Assembly (NCBI GenBank): GCA_019313905.1
Contig: JAFDAI010000027.1
Coordinates: 1 to 53,434, forward strand
Direction: 5' to 3'
Source: Deltaproteobacteria bacterium
GTDB taxonomy: Bacteria > Desulfobacterota > Syntrophia > Syntrophales > UBA2210
DNA: 53,434 nucleotides
Part shown: positions 16,967 to 29,196 of the stretch, in pieces
How the letters are laid out: each line of letters starts with the position of its first letter
Position numbering within the stretch: the first letter of the stretch is position 1
Notes under the pieces: model-generated
Told to the model about the DNA's origin: nothing
The model's database searches: none
What the model saw: only the letters and a program-made list of their open reading frames with translations
Program-made: the position numbers and the translations under genes

Positions 16967-17774
16967 CTAATCCCCCAGGAGCCCCTTTATCTTGCCCTTC
17001 AAAGCATCGGCTTCTTTCTTGACACCCTCTCCCACGGTTCCGGCTTGCTCTGTTATGCCCTTTCCTACTACATCAATATTTGAACCCAGTTCCTTGAGCT
17101 GGCTGTTAAGGATATTCGTAACGTCAGGGGAAACGATCTTCGTGTATAGTGTTGTAAATATCTCCTTAAGTACCTCCGCCGGTGACACACCCCCTTCTTT
17201 TTGGCCTATGTTTCTGAGGTGTATATCGGGTAATGGTGAGGATATCCCTTCCCCCCCCCCCGAGTATGGATGTAACCAGTTTGATTTTCCCGTCCCTGAG
17301 TATGAAATCTTTTATTATTATCTTTTTCCCCTTACCTTTTCCCCCGGATTTTTTTTCTGACGCTTTTTCCTTTCCAACCACCCTTTTTATATTGTTCAGG
17401 ATGGTCTGAAAATTGTCTGTCCCTCTCATCTTTTCATAGGTAATTTCAGGGGCAACCACTTCAATCTTTTCAATTATGATGGGATCTTCGAGCAGCGATT
17501 TTTCATTCATATCAATGTAAATAGATTTAACCGTCATGGCTTCCGGGGACTTGAATTTAGCCGGATTCCCGAGATAGAATTTCTTTATTTCGGCTTTTGC
17601 GGACAGTAGAGAAACATCCACATCCGACAGATGAACATCTGTCTTTGTTATTTTCGGCCCATACGTGTTGACAGCTGTTTTTATCACGGGACCGAGATTC
17701 GAGAGAACCACTACAAACAAAATAGCGACAACGACAATTACAACGCCTGCGATTATCATCATCCATTTTTTCAT
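16967..17774 (-). pseudogene. AsmA-like / DUF748-like membrane-anchored protein, frameshifted at a G tract
   Basis: The first frame (17774 down) starts with one membrane span (residues 4-26) and continues as a periplasmic protein with DVHLSDVDVSLLSAKAEIKKFYLGNP, then KSIYIDMNEKSLLEDPIIIEKIEV. This is the pattern of AsmA-like lipid-transport proteins. After about residue 172 it meets eleven Gs (17261-17251), after which the frame reads an unrelated tail and stops at 17166. In another frame the continuation PDIHLRNIGQKEGGVSPAEVL leads into a helical C-terminus ending at 16967. Ten Gs instead of eleven would fuse both parts into one protein of about 268 residues. This may be a sequencing or assembly error, a real mutation or a phase-variable switch. 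Confidence 0.75.
17251..17261. repeat. Homopolymer of 11 C (11 G on the coding strand)
   Basis: An uninterrupted run of eleven cytosines lies within the AsmA-like gene at the exact point where its frame breaks. Tracts this long are prone to slippage. Confidence 0.9.
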
Positions 17775-17802
17775 GATTTGCCCCCCTTAATTTTGATGCA
17801 TT

Positions 17803-17975
17803 TGTAAAAAGTCTTTTCGGAGCGAATCCAAGCATTTTGGGAAAAAGATGCTGGTAGTGACCGGCGTTAAGAAAATCTAACTGTTTGAGTGCACAAGCAC
17901 GAGTTTTAGGTTTTTAGCCAGACAATAACAGCATCCCCAAAATGGTTTTGAGCGAAGAAAACTGACTTTTTACGA
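17803..17975. repeat. MITE-like element with about 50-bp terminal inverted repeats
   Basis: The left arm (17803-17855: GTAAAAAGTC, then CATTTTGGG, GATGCTG) is matched by an inverted right arm (17927-17975: CAGCATCCCC, AAAATGG, GACTTTTTAC). About 70 bp lie between. It fills much of the 358-bp gap between gyrA and the AsmA-like gene and has no coding capacity. The rest of the gap holds an imperfect hairpin at 18087-18114 of uncertain role. Confidence 0.65.
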
Positions 17976-18132
17976 GTCTGTCAATTTTATGCTCTGTAAC
18001 AAGTCAAGTGTACGTTTGTCATTTTTCTGAACTCTTTTACAATCTAAGCCACTCTCCTTTCCGCCTCAGGCACTCCAGCAACGTAACCCATCCCTATGAT
18101 ATTCCCCGGATGGGGTAACCGGGCCGCCTGCG

Positions 18133-20601
18133 TCAAAAATCAAACGCCTCCGACTCCTCACCGGACAACTCTTCATCCATATCAGGCTCTTCTCGTTCCA
18201 CCCTTGCCAATCCTACAAGCGTCTCTTCGTCGTCCAGATCTATCAGCTTGACTCCCTGGGTACTGCGGTGCAGGAGTGAAACTTCATTAACACCAAGTCG
18301 TATAATATTACCTGTATTACTGATCAGCATAATATCCTCATCGCCGGTAACCTGTTTTATGCGTGTCACAAGTCCAATCTTCGATGTGGTCTTGAGATTA
18401 ATAATGCCCTTTCCACCCCGTGATTGAAGACGATATTCCGAAATCTCCGTTCTCTTGCCAAATCCATTTTCCGAAACGGTCAGGATGGAATTGTTGTCAC
18501 TCAACACCTCCATACCAACCACTTCATCGTCGGCTGCCATCCTAATCCCGACTACACCACGGGCCGTTCTGCCCATGGCACGAACCTTTTTCTCGTTGAA
18601 TCGGATCGCGTTTCCTTTCCTGGCACCCAGGAAGATATCCTGGTCTCCGTTGGTCTGTTTGACATCAATCAGTTCATCTCCCTCGTCAAGGGTAAGCGCG
18701 ATTATACCGCCGGTCCTGGGGTTGGAATAGGCAATAAGGTCTGTCTTCTTGATAATTCCCCGCCTAGTTGCCATTATAACAAATTTGCCCTCTACAAACT
18801 CCTTTACAGGAAGAACCGCCGTAATCTTCTCATCCTTTGATATTCCTATGAGATTGACTATCGCCTTGCCCTTTGCAGCTCTTCCGGCCTGAGGAATCTG
18901 GTATATCTTCAGCCAGTATACACGCCCCAGGTTGGTGAAAAACAGGATATGACTGTGTGTCGAGGCTATAAACATTCTCTCAAGAAAATCGTCCTCTTTT
19001 GTACCCATACCAACTTTTCCACGCCCGCCACGATGCTGACTTCTGTACAGACTCACCGGATTTCTCTTTATATAATTCTGGTGTGATATGGTAACAACCA
19101 TATCCTCTTCCACAATCATATCTTCAATCCCTATATCCGTACTGCTCAAGACTATCTCGGTCCTCCTGGCATCTCCATTATCCTCCAGCTCCGCTATAAT
19201 GATATCGAGTATCTTCTGGGAATCCGCAAGTACGCCTTCCAGCTTTTTAACAAGAGCCGATATCTCAATATGCTCCTCCCGTATCTTGTCCCTTTCCAGA
19301 CCAGTCAGTCTCTGCAGCCTCATTTCCAGGATTGCCCTGGTCTGCTTTTCACTCAGGCGGAATCGTGCCATTAACTCTTCGGATGCCGTTTTCGCGTTTT
19401 GCGACGCCTTAATAACGGCAATGACTTCATCTATATTATCAAGAGCTATGATAAGCCCCTCCAGGATATGCAGTCTCTCTCTGGCCCTGGACAGATCAAA
19501 CATCGTTCTTCTGGTAATCACTTCTTTTCTGAAGTCAATAAATTTACCAAGGATTTCCTTAAGGTTCATAATCCTTGGCTGTCCCCTGTCAATGGCCAGC
19601 ATGATTATGCCGAATGTTGATTCCATCTGGGTGTGTTTATAGAGTTGATTGATAATAACCCCGGATATTTCGTCTCTTTTCAGATCTATTACTATTCTCA
19701 TTCCTTCTCGGTCTGATTCGTCCCTTAGATCAGCTATACCGCTTATCTTCTTTTCCTTTACCAGATCGGATATTTTTTCTATAAGATTTGCCTTGTTAAC
19801 AAGGTAAGGCAGTTCTGTAACGATAATACTCTCCTTGTCATTTCTGGCGTTTCGTTCAATGATGGCACGTGCTCTGAGCTTGATGATTCCGCGCCCCGTG
19901 CGGTAGGCGGAAACTATGCCGTCTCTGCCATTGATAAATCCGGCTGTGGGAAAATCGGGGCCCTTGATGAACGCCATGAGATCGTCAACCGAAAGCTCGG
20001 GATTATGGATAAGTTCAATTATCCCATCGGCAAGTTCGGTAAGGTTATGGGGGGGGACATTGGTTGTCAAACCGACCGCTATTCCCGACGACCCGTTGAG
20101 AAGGAGAGTGGGAATCCTGGCGGGAAGAACCACCGGTTCCTCAAGAGACCCATCGTAATTCGGAATAAAATTGACGGTATCCTTATCAAGATCCGTGAGA
20201 AGCTCCTCCGCCATCTTCTCCATCCGGATCTCTGTATAACGCATGGCGGCCGGCGGATCTCCATCAACAGACCCGAAATTTCCCTGACCGTCAATGAGCG
20301 GATATCTCATGGAGAAATCCTGTGCCATTCTGACAACGGTATCATACGCAGCCGTATCTCCATGAGGATGATACTTACCTATAATATCGCCTACTATTCT
20401 CGCAGATTTTTTATAGGGTCTGTTCCACCTGTTCCCAAGCTCAGACATGGCGAATAGCGCTCTTCTGTGAACCGGTTTCAGGCCATCCCTGATATCGGGA
20501 ATTGCGCGTCCCACAATTACACTCATCGCGTATTCCATGTAGGACTTCTTCATCTCAGCTTCTATCGTTACCGGTATGTTCCTCTGGAACAACTGATCCA
20601 T
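18133..20601 (-). CDS. gyrA: DNA gyrase subunit A
   Basis: GyrA cuts and rejoins DNA in the gyrase A2B2 complex that adds negative supercoils. The 822-residue protein has the winged-helix breakage region with the catalytic Tyr in [11 protein letters not shown] (about residue 122) and the quinolone region [10 protein letters not shown], with Thr at the position of E. coli Ser83 and Asp at the Asp87 position. The C-terminal beta-pinwheel carries the GyrA box QRGGKG-like motifs (HRGGRGKVG and SRGGKGIIN). An acidic tail ([15 protein letters not shown]) ends the protein. It follows gyrB by 72 bp on the same strand. Confidence 0.98.
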   Translation of the reverse strand: MDQLFQRNIPVTIEAEMKKSYMEYAMSVIVGRAIPDIRDGLKPVHRRALFAMSELGNRWNRPYKKSARIVGDIIGKYHPHGDTAAYDTVVRMAQDFSMRYPLIDGQGNFGSVDGDPPAAMRYTEIRMEKMAEELLTDLDKDTVNFIPNYDGSLEEPVVLPARIPTLLLNGSSGIAVGLTTNVPPHNLTELADGIIELIHNPELSVDDLMAFIKGPDFPTAGFINGRDGIVSAYRTGRGIIKLRARAIIERNARNDKESIIVTELPYLVNKANLIEKISDLVKEKKISGIADLRDESDREGMRIVIDLKRDEISGVIINQLYKHTQMESTFGIIMLAIDRGQPRIMNLKEILGKFIDFRKEVITRRTMFDLSRARERLHILEGLIIALDNIDEVIAVIKASQNAKTASEELMARFRLSEKQTRAILEMRLQRLTGLERDKIREEHIEISALVKKLEGVLADSQKILDIIIAELEDNGDARRTEIVLSSTDIGIEDMIVEEDMVVTISHQNYIKRNPVSLYRSQHRGGRGKVGMGTKEDDFLERMFIASTHSHILFFTNLGRVYWLKIYQIPQAGRAAKGKAIVNLIGISKDEKITAVLPVKEFVEGKFVIMATRRGIIKKTDLIAYSNPRTGGIIALTLDEGDELIDVKQTNGDQDIFLGARKGNAIRFNEKKVRAMGRTARGVVGIRMAADDEVVGMEVLSDNNSILTVSENGFGKRTEISEYRLQSRGGKGIINLKTTSKIGLVTRIKQVTGDEDIMLISNTGNIIRLGVNEVSLLHRSTQGVKLIDLDDEETLVGLARVEREEPDMDEELSGEESEAFDF

Positions 20602-20673
20602 AATTTCTAAAAACCTTTCTATCTATTCAGGGTGTGTGTTCAGTGGTGGGAATCCTCTTAATTATCCCTAAAA

Positions 20674-23088
<2,415 letters not shown>

Positions 23089-23093
23089 TTACT

Positions 23094-24209
23094 CTAATCC
23101 TTTCTCAATTTTACAGGCATTACTATACACATGTAATCCTTGTTACCTGTGGATCCTATAACCCCGGGGCCCTCATCACTTCTCATTTCAAAAGATACTA
23201 TATTCTCAGCAACAGGCTCCATGGCATCTATAAGATATCTCACATTATAACCTGCCTCCAACGGGTCTCCATTATACGACACATCTATCTCATCTTTTGC
23301 CTCACCAACATCCGGATTGGTCGAAGTCAACACCATTCTCTGATCATAAACCTCTATTTTCACCCCACTGAACCTTTCAGTAGACATTACACTCATCCTT
23401 CTGAGAGAATGAAGTATCTGGTTTTTATCTAGCTGTATTTCAACCCCTCTCTTTTCGGGTATTACTCTTTTGTAATCCGGATATTCCGCATCGATAAGAC
23501 TTATCCTTAAGGTGGTATTTTCCTTCCTGACTACATATACACCGTCCATTACACATACATCAACATAATCACCATCTTCTACAAGCTTCCTGATCTCAGA
23601 CACTCCCTTCCTTGGTATTATTACCCCCTCAATATTAATGTTATCATCAGAATCACTCTCTAAAGGCACATTAACAAGCGATAACCTATGCCCATCGGTG
23701 GCAACTACATCGACCATCCCGTCTATCACCTTAAAAAATACTCCATTCAGGTTCGGCCTCATCTCATCATTAGAAATTGCAAAGAATGTCTTCTCTATTA
23801 TATTTTTCAATACACTACATTTTATCTTGAGAGGTTCTATATTTCCAACATCCAAAACCTCCGGAAAATCATCGGCGGGTATGCCCGGGATTTTATATAT
23901 AACTTTACCACATGTCACATTTACCCAGTTATTTTCCATCACCTCAAAATCTATAACATCCCCCTCTATCTCTCTGACCATTTCAAACAGTTTCCTGGCA
24001 GCAACCGTGATTTTCCCCGGAGCTACAATTTTAGCGTCATAATATGAAATTAGACCTATCTCCCTATCGGTGGCAACTATCCTGATTTGTTCTGATTCAG
24101 TTTTAATTAAGATATTATTAAGAATTGGCAGGGTTGTTTTCCTTTCTACAATTCCCAAAGTCTTTTGAATACCATTTAAAAAAATATCTCTCTTAATTGA
24201 AAAATTCAT
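23094..24209 (-). CDS. dnaN: DNA polymerase III sliding clamp (beta subunit)
   Basis: DnaN forms the ring that holds the replicative polymerase on DNA. The 371-residue length and three repeated clamp domains fit. Visible marks are TTLPILNNILIKT (about 24-36), DGHRLSLV in the middle domain and the C-terminal YMCIVMPVKL, which forms part of the protein-binding pocket. The ATG has an AGGTGG site 4 nt upstream. It follows dnaA after an A/T-rich 136-bp gap and leads directly into gyrB. Confidence 0.97.
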   Translation of the reverse strand: MNFSIKRDIFLNGIQKTLGIVERKTTLPILNNILIKTESEQIRIVATDREIGLISYYDAKIVAPGKITVAARKLFEMVREIEGDVIDFEVMENNWVNVTCGKVIYKIPGIPADDFPEVLDVGNIEPLKIKCSVLKNIIEKTFFAISNDEMRPNLNGVFFKVIDGMVDVVATDGHRLSLVNVPLESDSDDNINIEGVIIPRKGVSEIRKLVEDGDYVDVCVMDGVYVVRKENTTLRISLIDAEYPDYKRVIPEKRGVEIQLDKNQILHSLRRMSVMSTERFSGVKIEVYDQRMVLTSTNPDVGEAKDEIDVSYNGDPLEAGYNVRYLIDAMEPVAENIVSFEMRSDEGPGVIGSTGNKDYMCIVMPVKLRKD

Positions 24210-24345
24210 TTTTCCACCTATTCTTTAAAAAGTTTTTAATTAAAAAAAACAGTAGTAATAGTAGTAACTGTTAATTTGTTGATAGAATATATTTAACTAT
24301 AGTAATTTCCTAACCATATTTTCCTAAATTACACTTAATAAAATG
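24210..24345. other. A/T-rich dnaA-dnaN intergenic region, candidate origin element
   Basis: This 136-bp gap is very A/T-rich, with TTAATTAAAAAAAAC and AGTAGTAATAGTAGTAA stretches, and could serve as an unwinding element. I find no exact DnaA box; TGTTGATAG (about 24,279) differs at two positions from TGTGGATAA. Origin function is inferred only from position. Confidence 0.3.
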
Positions 24346-25680
24346 TTAATGCCCAGTTTGCAGAATCACCTCTAATTCTTCCACTACTTCTTTTATTTTA
24401 TAATCCTTTTCCATTATATTTTTTATTTTATTATTAGAATAGATAACGGTTGAGTGGTCCCTTCCTCCAATCTTCGCGCCTATATCCGGAAAGGAACTAT
24501 TTGTCAGTTTTCTTGAAAGATACATTACAATCTGACGTGAAAGTACGAGGTTTTTGTTCTTCTTTCGAGATCTTATATCCCCTACTCTAAGATTAAATTT
24601 TTTCCCGACTACTTTCATGATTTCATCTATGGTTATTTCTCTATTTGCTCCATGTTTAAGTAAATTCCTTATAACATCCATTACGATATCTATTTTTATT
24701 TCCCTTCCTGTGAGAGAGGAATACGCGGCTATTCTTGTTAATATACCCTCCAGTTCCCTTATATTTGAGTCTGCCACTGAAGCTATATAACGGACGATAT
24801 CATTTGACACATCGATATTACTTTCCTGTGCCTTCTTTTCTATAATTGCTATTCTCGTTTCTATATCCGGCGGCTGAATATCAGCTATAAGCCCCCACTC
24901 AAACCTTGACCTAAGCCGCCCTTCAAGATTCTGTATTTCTTTTGGAAATTTATCACTCGTAACAACTATCTGCTTTCCTGAGTCATGAAGGGTGTTGAAG
25001 GTGTGAAAAAACTCCTCTTGGGTTCTTTCCTTTCCTGCCATAAACTGGATATCGTCAATAAGGAGGGAATCTATCTTTCTGTATTTTTCCCTGAAATTCG
25101 ACATCTTATCGTATCTGATAGAATATATCATTTCATTCATGAATTCTTCCGCAGATACGTAGAGTATATTTTTCTGTGGATATAGAGAGAGGGTATGAAT
25201 ACCTATAGAGTTTATCAAGTGTGTCTTTCCCAAACCGACACCGCCATAAATAAACAGGGGATTGTAATTATGTGCTGGTTGTTCTGCCACAGAAAGGGCT
25301 GCTGCATGAGCAAACTGATTAGATGATCCTACAACAAATCTTTCAAAGGTGTAGTTTAAATTGAGAGAGGAATGTAATCGCACAGGCCTGCTTTTAACGG
25401 TGTTTTTTACACTAACATCATTCGATATGTCGGGTTTCTCCGATTTATTTACAACGAATTTTATATCTACATCGGTACCGGATACCTCTGAAAGAGAATT
25501 ACTGATAAGACCGATGTAGTTTTCGACAAGCCAGTCCTTAAAGAACTTATTAGGCACACCCAGAAGAATATTATTGCCTTCCAGCGAAACAAACCTGATG
25601 GGCCTTATCCAGGTTTCAAAGTTTTGCTGGCTAACTTTTTCCTTAATTATTCTAACGCTTTCGTTCCAGAATGGTTCCAA
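24346..25680 (-). CDS. dnaA: Chromosomal replication initiator DnaA
   Basis: DnaA binds origin boxes, unwinds DNA and loads the helicase. It has the N-terminal helicase-loading domain (VSQQNFETWIRPI), the AAA+ domain with Walker A GGVGLGKTH (about 146-154) and Walker B LLIDDIQFM, and the C-terminal DNA-binding signature GGRDHSTVIYSNNKI. The start is probably the TTG at 25680, which has an AAAGG site 9 nt upstream; the TTG at 25689 has none. This gives 444 residues. The gene lies between parB and dnaN, all on the minus strand. Two DnaA-box-like sequences lie just upstream and may allow self-control. Confidence 0.97.
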   Translation of the reverse strand: MEPFWNESVRIIKEKVSQQNFETWIRPIRFVSLEGNNILLGVPNKFFKDWLVENYIGLISNSLSEVSGTDVDIKFVVNKSEKPDISNDVSVKNTVKSRPVRLHSSLNLNYTFERFVVGSSNQFAHAAALSVAEQPAHNYNPLFIYGGVGLGKTHLINSIGIHTLSLYPQKNILYVSAEEFMNEMIYSIRYDKMSNFREKYRKIDSLLIDDIQFMAGKERTQEEFFHTFNTLHDSGKQIVVTSDKFPKEIQNLEGRLRSRFEWGLIADIQPPDIETRIAIIEKKAQESNIDVSNDIVRYIASVADSNIRELEGILTRIAAYSSLTGREIKIDIVMDVIRNLLKHGANREITIDEIMKVVGKKFNLRVGDIRSRKKNKNLVLSRQIVMYLSRKLTNSSFPDIGAKIGGRDHSTVIYSNNKIKNIMEKDYKIKEVVEELEVILQTGH

Positions 25681-25692
25681 GATTACCAACCT

Positions 25693-25713
25693 TTATAAAC
25701 AATGTTATCAACA
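25693..25713. promoter_or_regulatory. Two DnaA-box-like sequences upstream of dnaA
   Basis: TTATAAACA (25693-25701) and TTATCAACA (25705-25713) are in tandem, 12 bp apart, directly before the dnaA start. Each differs slightly from TTATCCACA. They could bind DnaA weakly for autoregulation or belong to the origin. Confidence 0.35.
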
Positions 25714-25759
25714 GCTGTTAGTGAAATTTCCTGACTAGTGCCCATCGTAGTAATGTCAC

Positions 25760-26620
25760 TTACTTAATGTCCCCATTCATAATCATATTCAATAATCTAT
25801 CCAGATCATTTGAGGATGAGAATCTGATTTCTATAACGCCACCATTACTCAACTGTTTTATATTTGCCTTTGCCATCAATCTTTCCGATATTTTATTCTC
25901 AAGGTCTGTAATGTATGTGTCTTTTTCCACCTTTTTTTTCTTTTTAAGGTAGGAATCGATGGATTTTGCCAGTTTTTCAGCTTCCCTGACGCTGAGTTTT
26001 TTCTTTATGATTTCCTTTAATAAAGCGATCTGCTTCTCCCGCGAATCAACCGACAAGATGGCTCTCGCGTGTCCGGCGGAAATATCTTTTTTTATCAGCG
26101 CGTCCTTTGCTTCTCCCGGAAGATTAAGCAGGCGAAGGGAATTTGCTATGGTTGACCGATCTTTACCTACCCGTGATGATATTTCGTCCTGGGAAAGGCG
26201 GAAATTTTTAATGAGGGTTTGGTATGCCTCCGATTCTTCTATGGGGTTCAGTTCCTCGCGCTGTATATTTTCCACGAGAGACAGCTCCGCCACGTCGATA
26301 TCTTTTGCGTTATGCCTGATAATGATCGGCACATCCATTAATCCCGCGGTCTGGGCGGCCCTCCATCTGCGTTCCCCCGCGATAATTTCATAGCCCGACT
26401 CAGACTTTCGCACAACAATCGGTTGCAACATGCCATTTTTTTTGATGGACGTCACAAGATTTTTTTGCTCTTTTCCATCAAACATCTTTCTGGGCTGGAA
26501 TCTGTTCGGTGATAACTCCTCGATTCCGCACATTGCGAATTTTGGTTTGTCAGCGGGGTCATCCATAAGGTCGGTGAATATGGCGCCGAGTCCTTTTCCC
26601 AATGCGTTTTTCTTAGACAT
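25760..26620 (-). CDS. parB: Chromosome-partitioning protein ParB
   Basis: ParB is a CTP-dependent clamp that loads at parS sites and organises the origin region for segregation. The 286-residue protein begins with the ALGKGLGAIF motif. It has NRFQPRKMF and the CTP-binding GERRWRAAQ (about residues 79-87), followed by ENIQREELNPIEE and the helix-turn-helix LSQDEISSRVGKDRSTIANSLRLL. A Lys-rich linker leads to the dimerisation domain. The start overlaps the parA stop by one base. A matching parS site is present at 35,340. Confidence 0.96.
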   Translation of the reverse strand: MSKKNALGKGLGAIFTDLMDDPADKPKFAMCGIEELSPNRFQPRKMFDGKEQKNLVTSIKKNGMLQPIVVRKSESGYEIIAGERRWRAAQTAGLMDVPIIIRHNAKDIDVAELSLVENIQREELNPIEESEAYQTLIKNFRLSQDEISSRVGKDRSTIANSLRLLNLPGEAKDALIKKDISAGHARAILSVDSREKQIALLKEIIKKKLSVREAEKLAKSIDSYLKKKKKVEKDTYITDLENKISERLMAKANIKQLSNGGVIEIRFSSSNDLDRLLNMIMNGDIK

Positions 26621-27390
26621 TATATCCTTCCGTTAGCCATAATCTCCCTTGCCAGCGCCATGTATGAAACGGCACCGCGGGATTTTATATCGTAAAGTAT
26701 AATAGGCAATCCATGACTTGGACTTTCGGAAAGCCTTACATTTCTTGGTATGATGGTTTTAAATATGTTAGCCCCGAAAAACCCCCTGGCTTCATCGGCT
26801 ACCTGATGGGAAAGCCGATTTCTCTTGTCGAACATGGTAAGTAATATGCCAGCCAACGACAGAGATGGATTGAGTCTTGCCTGTACAAGCTTAACGTTGT
26901 TTAGTAGATGCCCCAATCCTTCCAGTGCAAAATATTCACATTGCAGTGGAACTATGAGTAGATCGGATGCGACAAGGGCATTAACAGTCAAGAACCCAAG
27001 AGAAGGCGGACAATCGATTATAATAAATTCATAAGAGGTGTCAATTTTTTTTAGAAAGTTTCTCAGTCTCTTTTCCCTGTTGTTTAGCGATACAAACTCT
27101 ACCTCCACGCCGATCAGATCCCGGTTGGAGGGGATAATGTCGAGAGTGGGAATTTGTGTCTTGAATACGATCTCTTCGAATGAAGAGTCCTGGATCAGGG
27201 CATAGTAAAGATTTTTTTCATTTATAGTGGATGGGTCTATGCCAACACCGCTTGTGGCATTCCCCTGAGGGTCACAATCTATCAGAAGAGTTTTTCTTTC
27301 CGCAACAGCCAGAGAAGCCGACAGATTGATAGCGGTCGTTGTTTTGCCGACACCCCCCTTCTGGTTTGCTATACATATGACTTTTCTCAT
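26620..27390 (-). CDS. parA: Chromosome-partitioning ATPase ParA (Soj)
   Basis: ParA is a Walker-type ATPase that forms a gradient on the nucleoid and moves ParB-parS complexes. The protein has the deviant Walker A KGGVGKTTTAIN (about residues 12-23), DCDPQGNATSG and DCPPSLGFLT. The ATG at 27390 is favoured because MRKVICIANQKGG is the usual N-terminus; an in-frame GTG 21 bp upstream is possible but has no ribosome binding site. It overlaps parB by one base and follows rsmG. Confidence 0.96.
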   Translation of the reverse strand: MRKVICIANQKGGVGKTTTAINLSASLAVAERKTLLIDCDPQGNATSGVGIDPSTINEKNLYYALIQDSSFEEIVFKTQIPTLDIIPSNRDLIGVEVEFVSLNNREKRLRNFLKKIDTSYEFIIIDCPPSLGFLTVNALVASDLLIVPLQCEYFALEGLGHLLNNVKLVQARLNPSLSLAGILLTMFDKRNRLSHQVADEARGFFGANIFKTIIPRNVRLSESPSHGLPIILYDIKSRGAVSYMALAREIMANGRI

Positions 27391-27523
27391 TTTTTCAGGC
27401 AATTCCTTCACGGGTTTTGAGAAATAGACTAACTAAATCACACTAGCATATAAAGGGGTATTTTAGAAGCAGTAATTTGGAACCGAAACCCTTATCGCCC
27501 GATTGCGGCCCTTGTTTATCTGT

Positions 27524-28186
27524 TTACGACAGACGCTTATTGAAACAGAGGATTTTTCTTGATTCACCTGTTATCGGAAGTTCTATTTCATGGCAATATG
27601 TCAGTTCGAGTCCCGTTTTCCTGATAGTGTCCACCGCCTCTCCAAGTTCGTCATCTGCATTTTTCCCCTTCATGGCTATCAAGGTGCCACCGTCAGACAG
27701 AAAACATTCTCCCAATGTGAGAAAATAAGGGATTTTGAAGGCAGCCCTGGATATTACGATATCAAAAAAACCTCTATAATTTTCCTCATGCGTCAATGAT
27801 TCTACCCTGCTGTTTACGACCGAGATGTTACTGAGTCCAAGCTTGCGGATGACGCTCTTGAGAAAAGAAGTCTTTTTGCGGGATGAATCCAGGAGAGTAA
27901 CATGGAGTGACTCCATTTTTATCTTCAGCGGAATACCAGGCAAACCGGCTCCTGTTCCTATATCCAACAGTTTTGAATTCTCATTTTTTATAAATTTTGT
28001 GACTGTCAGAGAATCAATGAAGTGTTTTGGTATGTCGAGAGGAGATTTTGTTGAGACAAGGGACATTTTTTCATTCCAGAGAAGCAGTTCTTGGTAATAT
28101 TTCATTAAAAGATCTATCTCATGCTCGATAAGTGTTATGCCAATATCCCCGGAGGCTCTGGAGATTAGATTTTTAAATTCTTCCAT
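27524..28186 (-). CDS. rsmG: 16S rRNA (guanine-527 N7) methyltransferase
   Basis: RsmG methylates G527 of 16S rRNA using S-adenosylmethionine. The core has the SAM-binding LLDIGTGAGLPGIPL motif (about residues 75-90), preceded by HFIDSLT, and the SRAAF segment. About 220 residues, the normal length. The ATG at 28186 gives the usual start; a GTG 15 bp upstream is an alternative, and neither has a strong ribosome binding site. The gene heads the classic rsmG-parA-parB origin cluster. Confidence 0.93.
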   Translation of the reverse strand: MEEFKNLISRASGDIGITLIEHEIDLLMKYYQELLLWNEKMSLVSTKSPLDIPKHFIDSLTVTKFIKNENSKLLDIGTGAGLPGIPLKIKMESLHVTLLDSSRKKTSFLKSVIRKLGLSNISVVNSRVESLTHEENYRGFFDIVISRAAFKIPYFLTLGECFLSDGGTLIAMKGKNADDELGEAVDTIRKTGLELTYCHEIELPITGESRKILCFNKRLS

Positions 28187-28222
28187 TTGTAATCGGTTCA
28201 CAGGATTTAAGGATGACCCGTC

Positions 28223-28252
28223 ATGACAGACCCTGGTATTTTATGGTATAAT
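28223..28252 (+). promoter_or_regulatory. Promoter of the TrmJ-family gene
   Basis: ATGACA (28223-28228), an 18-bp spacer and a perfect TATAAT (28247-28252) lie 86 bp upstream of the start. This is the point where transcription diverges from the origin block. Confidence 0.55.
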
Positions 28253-28338
28253 ATACAGCTGAGCATGGATGTTAGAATAGGAACATTTTTTATGCAACAA
28301 TAAATAAACAGACGCATAAACAGGACAGGAGAGATAAA

Positions 28339-29079
28339 TTGGAAAAAGCGAAGATGGAAAACCTGGCGATAGTACTTAACCGGCCGAAACATCCGGGCAA
28401 TATCGGGGCTGTCGCCCGGTGCGCTAAAAATATGGGGATAAGCAGTATTATAGTCGTCAATCCCCTGAATGCCGACAGGAAAAAGATTGAACAGCTGGCA
28501 ACGCACTTCGCTTTGGATGTCGTGGAAAAAATTAAATATTTTGACAGACTGGATCTTGCGCTTGCCCCCTTTAATCATATAGTTGGAACAACCGGCAGAT
28601 CAGGAGATACAAGCCTTAAAAGGTCAATGGTATATCCGGGGAAAATGGCGGAAGATATTGCTGATATATCTCAGAACAACAGGGTGGCGCTGGTTTTTGG
28701 CCCTGAAGACAGGGGACTTACCAATAGTGAGCTTAAATATTGTGATGTACTGGTAATGATTCCCACGTCAGAAAACCTGAAATCAGTCAATCTTTCGCAT
28801 GCGGTAATGATCATTTGCTATGAAATCTTTACCGCGCGTTCTGAATTCAATTCGGTTTTTACCCCGAAGCTGGCTACTTCGGCAGAGATGGAGGCAATGT
28901 ATGACCATTTGAAGGAGATGTTTGTGCGTATAGGTTTTATAAAGACCCAGAATCCTGATTACTGGATGACAAATGTGCGACGCTTCTTTTCGAAGACAAA
29001 ACTGCTTGCCAGGGATGTGAAAATAATCCGTGGCATATGCCATCAGGTTGATCTGTATGGAAAAGGGAAGACCGGATAA
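28339..29079 (+). CDS. TrmH-family RNA methyltransferase (TrmJ group)
   Basis: SPOUT-fold methyltransferases of this group 2'-O-methylate tRNA (TrmJ: position 32). The 246-residue protein has the N-terminal motif VLNRPKHPGNIGAVARCAKNMG (about 11-32) and the knot motifs VFGPEDRGLTN and IPTSENLKSVNLSHAV, which form the SAM pocket. A C-terminal helical extension as in TrmJ follows. The start is a TTG with AGGAGAG 5-6 nt upstream; the first ATG is 15 bp further in and lacks a suitable site. It is the first plus-strand gene after the origin block. A dispersed repeat begins at its stop codon. Confidence 0.88.
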   Translation: MEKAKMENLAIVLNRPKHPGNIGAVARCAKNMGISSIIVVNPLNADRKKIEQLATHFALDVVEKIKYFDRLDLALAPFNHIVGTTGRSGDTSLKRSMVYPGKMAEDIADISQNNRVALVFGPEDRGLTNSELKYCDVLVMIPTSENLKSVNLSHAVMIICYEIFTARSEFNSVFTPKLATSAEMEAMYDHLKEMFVRIGFIKTQNPDYWMTNVRRFFSKTKLLARDVKIIRGICHQVDLYGKGKTG

Positions 29080-29150
29080 GCCGGAACCAAAAAGGCGACG
29101 TTTAAATTTGAATGTTTAATGTTTGATTAAAAACGTTATCACGAAAACGA
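29074..29150 (+). repeat. Dispersed repeat, copy A (inverted copy at 34193-34276)
   Basis: GGATAAGCCGGAACCAAAAA and the sequence that follows match the reverse complement of 34276-34193 at about 63 of 73 bases by eye. It overlaps the stop codon of the TrmJ-family gene and ends with CACGAAAA, the start of a motif that recurs in other gaps. Confidence 0.75.
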
Positions 29151-29196
29151 TGGGTTATCTATTCTCAGACCCTTAGCAGTAAACGATATAAAAAAC

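Noticed and set aside
16784-17083. Plus-strand open frame of 99 codons
   Set aside because: No family features, and its end overlaps the minus-strand AsmA-like coding region.
18083-18120. Hairpin CCCATCC / GGATGGG after gyrA as terminator
   Set aside because: Fourteen-nt loop, mismatched lower stem and no T-tract on the gyrA strand.
19088-19642. Plus-strand open frame of 184 codons in gyrA
   Set aside because: Shadow of gyrA, with Ser/Ile-rich translation and no features.
27601-27620. GTTCGAGTCCCG, resembling a tRNA T-arm
   Set aside because: It lies within rsmG coding sequence and no matching acceptor or anticodon arm can be drawn.
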